Assembly (NCBI RefSeq): GCF_004123905.1
Contig: NZ_MZXW01000020.1
Location: forward strand, 1-64,000
Source of the DNA: Bradyrhizobium betae
Lineage (GTDB): Bacteria > Pseudomonadota > Alphaproteobacteria > Rhizobiales > Xanthobacteraceae
Length of the DNA: 64,000 nucleotides
Direction of reading: 5' to 3'
This document shows, piece after piece, positions 33,511 to 41,460 of this stretch (position 1 is its first letter; each line of letters starts with the position of its first letter). The translations under genes were made by a program, and so were the position numbers. The notes under the pieces were generated by a model. The model made no database searches. It saw only the letters and a list, made by a program, of their open reading frames with translations, and had not been told where the DNA came from.

Positions 33511-34368
33511 TCATTTCACGGCCCCGGCAGTGAGGCCGCGTACAAAATACCTGCCGCCGAAGAGATAGATCAGCAGAGTGGGCAGGGCTGCGATAATCAC
33601 CGCGGCGCTCTGCACGCCATGCTGCGGGATATCCGCGATGGCCGCAGACAGCGCGATGAGCGCGGCTGTGACCGGCTGCTGCTGGCCGGTCGTGAATGTC
33701 ACGCCATAGAGGAACTCGTTCCAGATATGCGTGAACTGCCAGATCACGGTGACGATCAGGATCGGAGCCGAGAGCGGCAGGATGATGCGCCAGAAGATAC
33801 GAAAGAACCCGGCGCCGTCGATGCGCGCGGCCCTGATCAGTTCATGCGGGATGGCGATGTAATAGTTCCGGCAGAACAGCACGGTGAAGGACAGCCCCTG
33901 GATGGTGTGGATCAGCACGAGACCCGAGAGCGTATTGATGAGCCCGATATCACGCAGCACGATGGTCCAGGGCAACAGGCGCATCTGCTGGGGCAGGAAG
34001 AGGCCGAGGGTCACGATACCGTAGATCCAGTTGTCGCCGCGAAAACGCCAGAGCGACACGGCGTAACCGGCGATCGCACCGAGCAGGGTCGAGAAAATCG
34101 TCGCTGGGATCGTGACGAGCGCGGAGTTCAGCATGTACGGCCGGATGCCGGCGCAGGTCTCGGCGACGCAGAAACCGCTCCAGGCCAGGGCGTAGTTGCC
34201 CCAGGCCAGATGTTGCGGCCAGCCGATCATCGACCCCTGTGCGATCTCCTCGTTGGTGCGGAGCGAATTCAGCACGACGACGACCAGCGGCGCGAGGTAG
34301 GCGGCCGCGAAGAGTGACACGACGAGATAGATCAGGATCCGGCTCGGCGCGAAGCTTCGGTCACGCAT
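33511..34368 (-). CDS. Sugar ABC transporter permease, MalG/UgpE type
   Basis: A 285-residue inner-membrane permease with six spans and the cytoplasmic EAA loop (IRAARIDGAGFFRIFWRIIL). Start at 34368 overlaps the upstream permease stop by eight bases and gives the usual short N-terminus. Periplasmic loop 1 is longer than usual (YALAWSGFCVAETCAGIRPY, two cysteines). Confidence 0.92.
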   Translation of the reverse strand: MRDRSFAPSRILIYLVVSLFAAAYLAPLVVVVLNSLRTNEEIAQGSMIGWPQHLAWGNYALAWSGFCVAETCAGIRPYMLNSALVTIPATIFSTLLGAIAGYAVSLWRFRGDNWIYGIVTLGLFLPQQMRLLPWTIVLRDIGLINTLSGLVLIHTIQGLSFTVLFCRNYYIAIPHELIRAARIDGAGFFRIFWRIILPLSAPILIVTVIWQFTHIWNEFLYGVTFTTGQQQPVTAALIALSAAIADIPQHGVQSAAVIIAALPTLLIYLFGGRYFVRGLTAGAVK

Positions 34369-35281
34369 GAGTGGCCTGCCGTCGCTGGACATAGCGCCAC
34401 GCCGCATAGGGCAGCAGCACCGCGAGAAGGATGAGCAACATCAGCACCGCCGCCGCCGCACCCCGGCCGAGCTGGCTGCGCTGGAACATCAGATCGTAGA
34501 CGACAAGGGCCGGCAGCTGGGTCGCGATTCCGGGCCCGCCATTGGTGAGCGCGCGGACGAGGTCGAAGGCCGAAATCGCGAACTGCAACTGGATGACGAC
34601 GACGGTGATGGTGATCGGCCACAGCGTCGGCAGAATGACGCGCCAATAGGTTCGGATCGGCCCGGCGCCGTCGATCTGCGCGGCCTTGATGATGTCGGCA
34701 TCGACAGAGCGAAGGCCGGCGAGGAACAGCGCCATGGCGAAGCCCGAGGATTGCCAGATCGCCGCGATGACGATGGTCCAGATCGCCATGTCGCGGTTGA
34801 CCAGCCAGTCGAAATGGAAGGAGGCCCAGCCGAGATCATGGGCGAGCTTCTCGATCCCGATGCCGGGATTGAGCAGCCAGCTCCAGACCGTGCCGGTGAC
34901 GACGAACGACACCGCCAGCGGGTACAGGAAGATCGATCGCAGCACATTCTCGCCGCGAATGCGCTGATCGAGCAGGATCGCAAGCATGAGGCCGGTGATC
35001 AGGCTCAGCAGCACGAAAGCGCTGCCGAACAGCAGCAGATTGTCGAAGGCGATCTGCCAGTTCCGCGACGCCAGGACTGAGGTGTAGTTGCGCAAGCCCA
35101 CCCAGCCCGTAACAGGAACGAGGGTGGACGGCGTAAACGAAATCCAGATCGTCCAGATCGAAAACGAGATGAGGTGCGCTGCGGACAATAGCAGCGGCAC
35201 CCAGATCATCAGATATTCCGGCAGCCGGCGTACCATGTCAGAGGTTGCCGGCCGCGTTGCTGTCGAGACGGCGTTGGTCAA
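34361..35281 (-). CDS. Sugar ABC transporter permease, MalF/UgpA type
   Basis: A 306-residue inner-membrane permease with six spans and an EAA loop (IKAAQIDGAGPIRTYWRVIL). It appears to start with TTG at 35281, overlapping the stop of the binding-protein gene (TTGA); the first internal ATG would cut 15 residues before the first span. Pairs with the MalG-type partner. Confidence 0.92.
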   Translation of the reverse strand: MTNAVSTATRPATSDMVRRLPEYLMIWVPLLLSAAHLISFSIWTIWISFTPSTLVPVTGWVGLRNYTSVLASRNWQIAFDNLLLFGSAFVLLSLITGLMLAILLDQRIRGENVLRSIFLYPLAVSFVVTGTVWSWLLNPGIGIEKLAHDLGWASFHFDWLVNRDMAIWTIVIAAIWQSSGFAMALFLAGLRSVDADIIKAAQIDGAGPIRTYWRVILPTLWPITITVVVIQLQFAISAFDLVRALTNGGPGIATQLPALVVYDLMFQRSQLGRGAAAAVLMLLILLAVLLPYAAWRYVQRRQATHA

Positions 35282-36564
35282 CGTGAGCCCTCGACGGCCT
35301 CGGCGAGGCGGGTGACGGCCTGGTCCGGCGTGATCGTCTTGTTCTTCACGTATTCGGTGATGACGTCGATCATCGCGGCGGTCAGGCCGTTTTCCTGCGC
35401 CATGTTGTGCGCGAGGCTCAGGACGGCCTGATTGCTGGCGATCGCGTCCTTCAGGGCTGCGGCGGTCCGCCGTTGGCCATCCGACCAGCCCTCGCCGGAG
35501 AGGTCGACATCGGTGCGCACGGGGATTGATCCCGTGATCTGCGAATACATGGTCTGGATCGCGGGATCCATGACCAGCTGGGCCATCAGGGCCTGACCGG
35601 CCTGCAGATCGGGCTCCTTGCGCTGCCAGAAGATGAAGGCATCGGCATTCAACAGGAACACCGGCTTGCCGTTGTCGCTGGGGCCCGGCGCGATCATGAA
35701 GTCGTCGAACTTGAATCCGGCGTTGCGCAAGACGCCCTGCGCCCAGCCGCCCATGATCATCATGCCCATGTCGCCGTCGACGAAGCGCTTCAGATTGGTG
35801 GCGTAGGGTTGGGCGCCGACGTTGGGATCCATCCAGTTGGAGATCTTGCGCGCCTGGGCGAACGCAGCCTTGATCTCGGGTCCCTCCAGGGCCATCTTGT
35901 CGAGATTCATGATGGCTGCGCGGTAGGCCGTCGGACTGATGCCGGCCAAGGAGGCCTCGAATTTTTGTCCGTCGTCGGGGCGGGTGCCGCCGTTGGCGAC
36001 GGGGTAAGTGATCCCGCCCGCTTTCATCTTCTCGGCGAGATCGTTGAAATCAGCCCAGGTCACGGGGATTTTGTCGGCCTTGGCCTTGTCCATCGCGCGC
36101 TTGGAGAGGAACAGCATATTGGTGCTGTAGATCTGCAACGGCAGCGCAATCCACTTGCCGCCCGGCTTGTGCAATTTTGCGAGGTCCGGCGCGACCACCT
36201 TCTCGTAACCAGCGGCAGCGACAATGCTGTCGAGATCCACGGTCGGGGCAATCTTCGACCAGGCCGCGATCTCGGGGCCCTTGAGCTGCGAACAGGCCGG
36301 CGGATCGCCGGCGATGATCTGGGCGCGCAGCTTGTTCATCATCTCGGTGGTGAAGCCGGGGACAGGCGAGTGCTGCCAGACGCCACCTTTCTCCTCGAAT
36401 TTCTTGCCGAGCGCGGTGATGGCCGCGCCGTCGCTGCCTGCGGACCATTGCGAGATCGCGGTCAGGCGCGGCTTGGGCGCGCCTTGCGCGCGGGCAAAGG
36501 CCGGCAGCGCGAGCGCGGCTGCGGATCCAGCGAGCAGACGGCGCCTTGTTGCCGTGATCGGCAT
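35278..36564 (-). CDS. Sugar ABC transporter substrate-binding protein
   Basis: A 428-residue family 1 extracellular solute-binding protein. The N-terminus has a Tat-like signal (TRRRLLAGSAAALALPAFAR) and cleavage near ARAQG; the body shows family features such as GDPPACSQLKGPE, GKWIALPLQIYSTNMLF, and GMMIMGGWAQG, the last near the sugar site. GGGAGGA is well placed before the ATG. It is 59 bases downstream of the ROK regulator. The sugar cannot be identified from sequence. Confidence 0.93.
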   Translation of the reverse strand: MPITATRRRLLAGSAAALALPAFARAQGAPKPRLTAISQWSAGSDGAAITALGKKFEEKGGVWQHSPVPGFTTEMMNKLRAQIIAGDPPACSQLKGPEIAAWSKIAPTVDLDSIVAAAGYEKVVAPDLAKLHKPGGKWIALPLQIYSTNMLFLSKRAMDKAKADKIPVTWADFNDLAEKMKAGGITYPVANGGTRPDDGQKFEASLAGISPTAYRAAIMNLDKMALEGPEIKAAFAQARKISNWMDPNVGAQPYATNLKRFVDGDMGMMIMGGWAQGVLRNAGFKFDDFMIAPGPSDNGKPVFLLNADAFIFWQRKEPDLQAGQALMAQLVMDPAIQTMYSQITGSIPVRTDVDLSGEGWSDGQRRTAAALKDAIASNQAVLSLAHNMAQENGLTAAMIDVITEYVKNKTITPDQAVTRLAEAVEGSR

Positions 36565-36623
36565 GGCAGTTCCTCCCGGTGTGAACTTTTTTTGCGTGTT
36601 GAGGCCGCGCGGTTCAGCGCATG

Positions 36624-37814
36624 TCAGGCGGCCTCCGTCGATGCGGCGGGCATTCCGCCGCGGCTGGCAAGGCAGAACGCGGCGAACGCCAGCGCGGCCT
36701 GCGGATCATTGCCGTTCGAGGGGGGCACGAAAGCGAGCGACACTTGCGCATGCTTGCGGCCGCCGAGCAGGCTGGCATCGACGCCGTCGACGAGCGCCTT
36801 CCGATCGTCCTCCGCAAGGAGCGATGGCCAGCCGGAGACGGCGACGCCGTGACTGGGCTTGACGTTCAGCGTGTTGCCGATCGAAAGACCAAGGCGATAC
36901 AGGCGATGCCGCAGCTCCTGCCGCACGCGCGAAGAGATCGGGATCGCGGTCACCCAATCGCTGCCAAGCTGGAGCAGCTCCTGCTCGGTCACACCGAGGA
37001 GCTCGGCCAGCGCCGGCAGCGACGTATAGGCTTCGACGCAGCCGCGATGGCCGCAGCGGCAGCGCGGCCCGTCGGTGCCGAACACCATATGGCCGAGCTC
37101 GACCGGTTGCAGCGCATCAGCTTCGTTCGGATCATCCATCCAGGCGCCGGCAACACCCTGGCCGACAAAGACGAACAGATGCGCATCGCTGAATGGATAA
37201 TTTTCCGCCCGGCAGCGGTGAAAGGTGGCGTGCGCTACGACCGAATTGGTGAACTCGGCCGGGACCTCCGCAAACATCTCACCGAGCACGTCGCTGATAC
37301 GACCGACATCGCAGGGGATGATCGGATTGCCAAACTCGCTCAGGCGGCCGAGGCCGGGAATGGTGATGCCGATCTGCGCCAGCGTGATGCGGCGCCGCCG
37401 CGTCCAGTCGCGCAGCAAGGTCAGCGCTTCGCGAAACACCCGGCCGACGGTCTCGACGGTCGGCTTCTTCGGCAGCGGCACGCGCTCGGTGTAATGCAGT
37501 TCGCCCGACAGGCCGCCAACGCCGACGCTAAGCCACTGACTGTTCAGCTCGAGGGCCGCAAGCGCTACGGTGCCATCGAGCGACACGAGACCGGTCGGGC
37601 CGCCGACATAAGGGGCAGGGCGCCGCACTTCCTCGATCAGGCCTTCGGCTTTCAGGTCAAACAGGATGCGCGACAGGCTCGCCTCGGACAGGCGCACGGC
37701 CTTGGCCAGCGGCGGCCGGAACGAGCCGCCGGACTGGAGCAAGTGAGTCAAAATGGCAGCACGCGTCTGCCGCCGACTTCTCGGCTGCTCCGGCATTTCC
37801 ATCCCTGTCGTCAT
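36624..37814 (-). CDS. ROK-family transcriptional regulator
   Basis: A 396-residue NagC/XylR-like regulator. A winged-helix region (about 15-75: TRAAILTHLLQSGGSFRPPL, LSEASLSRILFDL) precedes a ROK sugar-kinase-like domain with the zinc motif GHMVFGTDGPRCRCGHRGCV (His plus three Cys) and E following. The ATP-binding DxGxT motif is missing, as expected for a regulator. It leads the sugar ABC operon, and a perfect inverted repeat covers its start codon, pointing to autoregulation relieved by the imported sugar. ATGs at 37802 and 37796 are alternative starts. Confidence 0.9.
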   Translation of the reverse strand: MTTGMEMPEQPRSRRQTRAAILTHLLQSGGSFRPPLAKAVRLSEASLSRILFDLKAEGLIEEVRRPAPYVGGPTGLVSLDGTVALAALELNSQWLSVGVGGLSGELHYTERVPLPKKPTVETVGRVFREALTLLRDWTRRRRITLAQIGITIPGLGRLSEFGNPIIPCDVGRISDVLGEMFAEVPAEFTNSVVAHATFHRCRAENYPFSDAHLFVFVGQGVAGAWMDDPNEADALQPVELGHMVFGTDGPRCRCGHRGCVEAYTSLPALAELLGVTEQELLQLGSDWVTAIPISSRVRQELRHRLYRLGLSIGNTLNVKPSHGVAVSGWPSLLAEDDRKALVDGVDASLLGGRKHAQVSLAFVPPSNGNDPQAALAFAAFCLASRGGMPAASTEAA

Positions 37815-37834
37815 TCTTACTTAGTGTAAGAATG
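37812..37834. promoter_or_regulatory. Candidate ROK operator (perfect inverted repeat)
   Basis: CATTCTTAC (37812-37820) and GTAAGAATG (37826-37834) are perfect inverted arms around TTAGT. The left arm includes the ROK start codon. The AT-rich palindrome stands out in GC-rich surroundings and fits a homodimeric regulator site. Confidence 0.65.
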
Positions 37835-37922
37835 CGCGCGGAGCATTTCGGCTGTCAAGCACTCGCCGGCGCGACGCATCGACTTGTTGTTGTGCGCGGC
37901 AGCAAGAACAGCCGTGACCCGA

Positions 37923-38327
37923 TCAGGATTTCGGCGGCCTGCCTTCCATCCACTCCGGCAGTTCGACCTTCGGGTCGTACCAGTTGGCGGCATCCGATCG
38001 CCAGATGTGGACTTCGGGCCGTTCGGCAATCGGTGTGTCCAGGCAACCCATCCGCAGCAGGACCGTGTCCTTTCCGTCGCGTGCAGCGACGACGTGCGAT
38101 CCGCATTGCGAGCAGAAGTAACGAGTCTTGCCCGGTGAGGATTCGAAACCGCGCAGCAGCTCTTCGCCCTTGGTCCAGCGAAAGCTGTCGCGCGGAACGT
38201 TGGTGACAGTTGAGAACGCCGAGCCGTGCGTCTTCCGGCAGGTCTGGCAATGGCAGTGGACGATCATACTCGGAGACGCATCGACTTCGTAGGCAACGCC
38301 TCCGCAGAGACAGCTTCCGCTAAGCAT
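37923..38327 (-). CDS. GFA-family zinc protein
   Basis: A 134-residue protein of the glutathione-dependent formaldehyde-activating (Gfa/CENP-V) fold. Cysteines occur as C6-x-C8, C25-x-C27-x2-C30 (HCHCQTCRK) and C72-x2-C75 (YFCSQCGS), the full two-zinc set. Family members include S-(hydroxymethyl)glutathione synthase, but most are uncharacterised, so the reaction is uncertain. No operon partner. Confidence 0.88.
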   Translation of the reverse strand: MLSGSCLCGGVAYEVDASPSMIVHCHCQTCRKTHGSAFSTVTNVPRDSFRWTKGEELLRGFESSPGKTRYFCSQCGSHVVAARDGKDTVLLRMGCLDTPIAERPEVHIWRSDAANWYDPKVELPEWMEGRPPKS

Positions 38328-38357
38328 GAGGTTCTCCCGATCTGGATGTTTGTGCCG

Positions 38358-38393
38358 AAAAAAATCCCGCCGGACCGTGATGGTCGGCGGGAT
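38358..38393 (-). terminator. Rho-independent terminator of gltA
   Basis: Stem ATCCCGCCGGACC (38364-38376) with GGTCGGCGGGAT (38382-38393), one bulged base, and a run of seven A on the plus strand (38358-38364) that is a T-run for minus-strand transcripts leaving gltA. Confidence 0.88.
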
Positions 38394-38417
38394 CTTATTG
38401 GCGCTGCGATTGCAGTC

Positions 38418-39722
38418 TTACTTGCGATCCTTGATCGCGACGTAGTCGCGGCGGGTGACGCCGGTGTAGAGCTGGCGCGGACGGCCGATCTTCTGCTGCG
38501 GGTCCTCGATCATCTCGCTCCACTGGCTGATCCAGCCGACGGTGCGGGCGACCGCGAACAGCACGGTGAACATCGAGACCGGGAAGCCCATCGCCTTCAG
38601 CGTGATGCCCGAATAGAAGTCGACGTTCGGGTACAGCTTGCGGTCGATGAAGTACGGGTCGCTGAGCGCGATCTTCTCGAGCTCGAGCGCCACCTTCAGC
38701 ATCGGATCGTCGCCATGGCCGGTCTCCTTGAGCACGGCGTGACACATCTTCTGCATGATCTTGGCGCGCGGATCGTAGTTCTTGTAGACGCGATGACCGA
38801 AGCCCATCAGGCGGACTTCGGAGTTCTTGTCCTTCACCTTGGCGATGAACTCGGGGATCTTGTCCACGGTTCCGATCTCGGCGAGCATCGCGAGCGCTGC
38901 TTCGTTGGCGCCGCCATGCGCCGGGCCCCACAGGCAGGCGATGCCGGCGGCGATGCAGGCGAACGGGTTGGCGCCGGAGGAGCCGGCGATGCGCACCGTC
39001 GAGGTCGAGGCGTTCTGCTCGTGGTCGGCGTGGAGGATGAAGATCTTGTCCAGCGCGTCAGCCAGCACCGGGTTGATCTTGTACTCCTCGCAAGGCACGG
39101 CGAAGCACATGTTGAGGAAGTTCTCGGCGAAGGAGAGCGAGTTCTTCGGATACACGAAGGGCTGGCCGACCGTGTACTTGTAGGCCATCGCCGCGAGCGT
39201 CGGGATCTTCGCGATCATGCGCATGGAAGCGATCATGCGCTGCTTGGGATCGTTGATGTCGGTGCTGTCGTGGTAGAACGCGGCGAGCGCGCCGACGGAG
39301 GCCACCATCACCGCCATCGGGTGGGCGTCGCGGCGGAAGCCCTGGAAGAAGCGGGCCATCTGCTCGTGCACCATCGTGTGATGGATCACGCGGTCGTCGA
39401 AGTCCTTCTTCTGCGCGGCGGTCGGCAGATCCCCGTAGAGCAGCAGGTAGCAGGTCTCGAGGAAGTCGCCGTTCTCGGCGAGCTGCTCGATCGGGTAGCC
39501 GCGGTATTCCAGCACGCCCGCGTCACCGTCGATATAGGTGATCTTGGACTGGCAGCTCGCGGTCGAGGTGAAGCCGGGATCGTAGGTGAACAGGCCGGAC
39601 TGGCCATAGAGCTTGCCGATATCGATGACATCAGGCCCGACGCTGCCGCTGTGGATCGGGAGATCGTAGTTCTTGTTTCCGACCGTCAGCGTGGCGGTCT
39701 TATTGCTTGATTTTGCGTCCAT
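38418..39722 (-). CDS. gltA: Citrate synthase
   Basis: A 434-residue type I (hexameric) citrate synthase, entry to the TCA cycle. Catalytic region motifs: WGPAHGGANEAAL, RLMGFGHRVYKNYDPRA and VDFYSGI; the N-terminal beta-rich extension (ATLTVGNKNYDLPIHSGSVG) is typical of Gram-negative NADH-sensitive enzymes. Monocistronic, between the ABC operon and gltX. Confidence 0.97.
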   Translation of the reverse strand: MDAKSSNKTATLTVGNKNYDLPIHSGSVGPDVIDIGKLYGQSGLFTYDPGFTSTASCQSKITYIDGDAGVLEYRGYPIEQLAENGDFLETCYLLLYGDLPTAAQKKDFDDRVIHHTMVHEQMARFFQGFRRDAHPMAVMVASVGALAAFYHDSTDINDPKQRMIASMRMIAKIPTLAAMAYKYTVGQPFVYPKNSLSFAENFLNMCFAVPCEEYKINPVLADALDKIFILHADHEQNASTSTVRIAGSSGANPFACIAAGIACLWGPAHGGANEAALAMLAEIGTVDKIPEFIAKVKDKNSEVRLMGFGHRVYKNYDPRAKIMQKMCHAVLKETGHGDDPMLKVALELEKIALSDPYFIDRKLYPNVDFYSGITLKAMGFPVSMFTVLFAVARTVGWISQWSEMIEDPQQKIGRPRQLYTGVTRRDYVAIKDRK

Positions 39723-39889
39723 CAGAGGTCCCCGATGTGTGGTGAAACGGGCCGGACCCGGAAGGCCCCGATGAGATAGTGGGGCAGGCCGGATGTTCCA
39801 GAAGGTACGGGTGAGATGGGTATATTATTGCTGTGTGCGCTGCAAGATGGCGCCGCGCATGGTCGACTTACGTCGTAGCTAGTCCTTGC

Positions 39890-41317
39890 CTAGTCCTTGG
39901 CCTGATCCTCAAGCCGGCCCAGGCTTTCCTGGCGTCCCAGCACGTCCAAAACCTCAAATATACCAGGCGACGTGGTGCGGCCAGTCAGCGCCGCCCGTAA
40001 GGGTTGGGCGACCGCGCCAAGCTTGAGACTATTTTCCTCGGCAAAGGCGCGCAGCGCGGCTTCCGCATTGGCCGCACTCCACGTCTCGACTTTCTCCAGC
40101 GCGGAATGAAGCTGGCCAATCAGCTTGCGGTTCTCGCCCGTCAGCAGCGCTGCCGCCTTCGGATCGAGCTCCAGCGGCCGGTCGGCGAAGATGAAATAGG
40201 CGCCGTCGATCAGTTCGATCAGCGTCTTGGCGCGCTCCTTCAGGGCCGGCATGGCCTTGAGCAGCTGCGCCCGCGTGGCGTCGTTTAACTTGGCCTTAAG
40301 CTCGTCGCGAGCGGGGACGACGTGGTCGAGCACGTCCTCGAACGCCTTCACGAGTGATTGATCGTCGGCGTGGCGGATGTAATGGCCGTTGAGGTTTTCC
40401 AGCTTGGCGAAATCGAAGCGGGCGGCGGCGCGGCCGACATTGGCGAGGTCGAACGCGGCGATCATCTCCTCGGTCGAAAAGATCTCCTGGTCGCCATGGC
40501 TCCAGCCGAGTCGGACGAGGTAGTTGCGGACCGCAGCCGGGAGGTATCCCAAGGCGCGGTAGGCATCGACGCCGAGCGCGCCATGCCGCTTGGACAGCTT
40601 TGAGCCGTCCGGTCCGTGGATCAGCGGGATGTGGGACATGCTCGGCAGCGCCCAGCCCATCGCATCGTAGATCTGCTTCTGGCGCGCGGCGTTGATCAGA
40701 TGGTCGTCGCCGCGGATGACATGGGTGACGCCCATGTCGTGGTCGTCCACCACCACCGCGAGCATGTAGGTCGGGTTGCCATCGCCGCGCAGCAAGACGA
40801 GGTCGTCGAGGTTCTCGTTCTGCCAGACCACGCGGCCCTGGACCTGGTCCTCGATCACGGTCTCGCCGGTCTGCGGCGCGCGCAGGCGGATGGTCGGCTT
40901 GACGTCGGAAGGTGCAGTCGCCGGGTCGCGGTCGCGCCACAGGCCGTCATAGAGGCGGGTGCGGCCCTCGGCACGCGCCTTCTCGCGCATGGCGGTGAGC
41001 TCCTCGGCGGTGGCGTAGCAGCGGTAGGCCTTGCCATCGGCGAGCAGCTGCTCGGCGACCTCGCGGTGACGGGCGGCGCGGCTGAACTGGTAGATGACAT
41101 CGCCATCCCAGCCGAGCTCCAGCCACTTCAATCCGTCGAGGATGGCGCCAATGGCGGCCTCGGTGGAGCGCTCCCGGTCGGTGTCCTCGATCCGGAGCAG
41201 CATCTTGCCGCCGTGCTTTTTCGCGTAGAGCCAGTTGAACAGCGCCGTGCGGGCACCCCCGATATGGAGGAAGCCGGTCGGGGAAGGAGCAAAGCGGGTG
41301 ACGACGGGAGAGGTCAT
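39890..41317 (-). CDS. gltX: Glutamyl-tRNA synthetase
   Basis: A 475-residue class I synthetase. HIGH-type motif in PSPTGFLHIGGARTA (residues 11-24) and KLSKRHG as the KMSKS motif. Length and domain order match bacterial GluRS. Divergent from glnS across 143 bases. Whether this GluRS is discriminating (tRNA-Glu only) cannot be seen here, but the neighbouring GlnRS makes mischarging of tRNA-Gln unnecessary. Confidence 0.97.
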   Translation of the reverse strand: MTSPVVTRFAPSPTGFLHIGGARTALFNWLYAKKHGGKMLLRIEDTDRERSTEAAIGAILDGLKWLELGWDGDVIYQFSRAARHREVAEQLLADGKAYRCYATAEELTAMREKARAEGRTRLYDGLWRDRDPATAPSDVKPTIRLRAPQTGETVIEDQVQGRVVWQNENLDDLVLLRGDGNPTYMLAVVVDDHDMGVTHVIRGDDHLINAARQKQIYDAMGWALPSMSHIPLIHGPDGSKLSKRHGALGVDAYRALGYLPAAVRNYLVRLGWSHGDQEIFSTEEMIAAFDLANVGRAAARFDFAKLENLNGHYIRHADDQSLVKAFEDVLDHVVPARDELKAKLNDATRAQLLKAMPALKERAKTLIELIDGAYFIFADRPLELDPKAAALLTGENRKLIGQLHSALEKVETWSAANAEAALRAFAEENSLKLGAVAQPLRAALTGRTTSPGIFEVLDVLGRQESLGRLEDQAKD

Positions 41318-41460
41318 TCTTGGCAGGGCCTATGCATTGGAGGCGGTGGTATATAGCAGGACCGGCGCATAACTAAAGCCCGGCAGCGGACCTGCTAGGC
41401 CTTGGCGCGGCCACGCGAATTTGGCAGAAGAGCCGCTGATTTCCCTACAGGATTTTCGTA

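Noticed and set aside
39723..39889. gltA upstream region tested for promoter
   Set aside because: A TAATATAC stretch could be a -10 but no -35 at acceptable spacing was found, so it is not listed.
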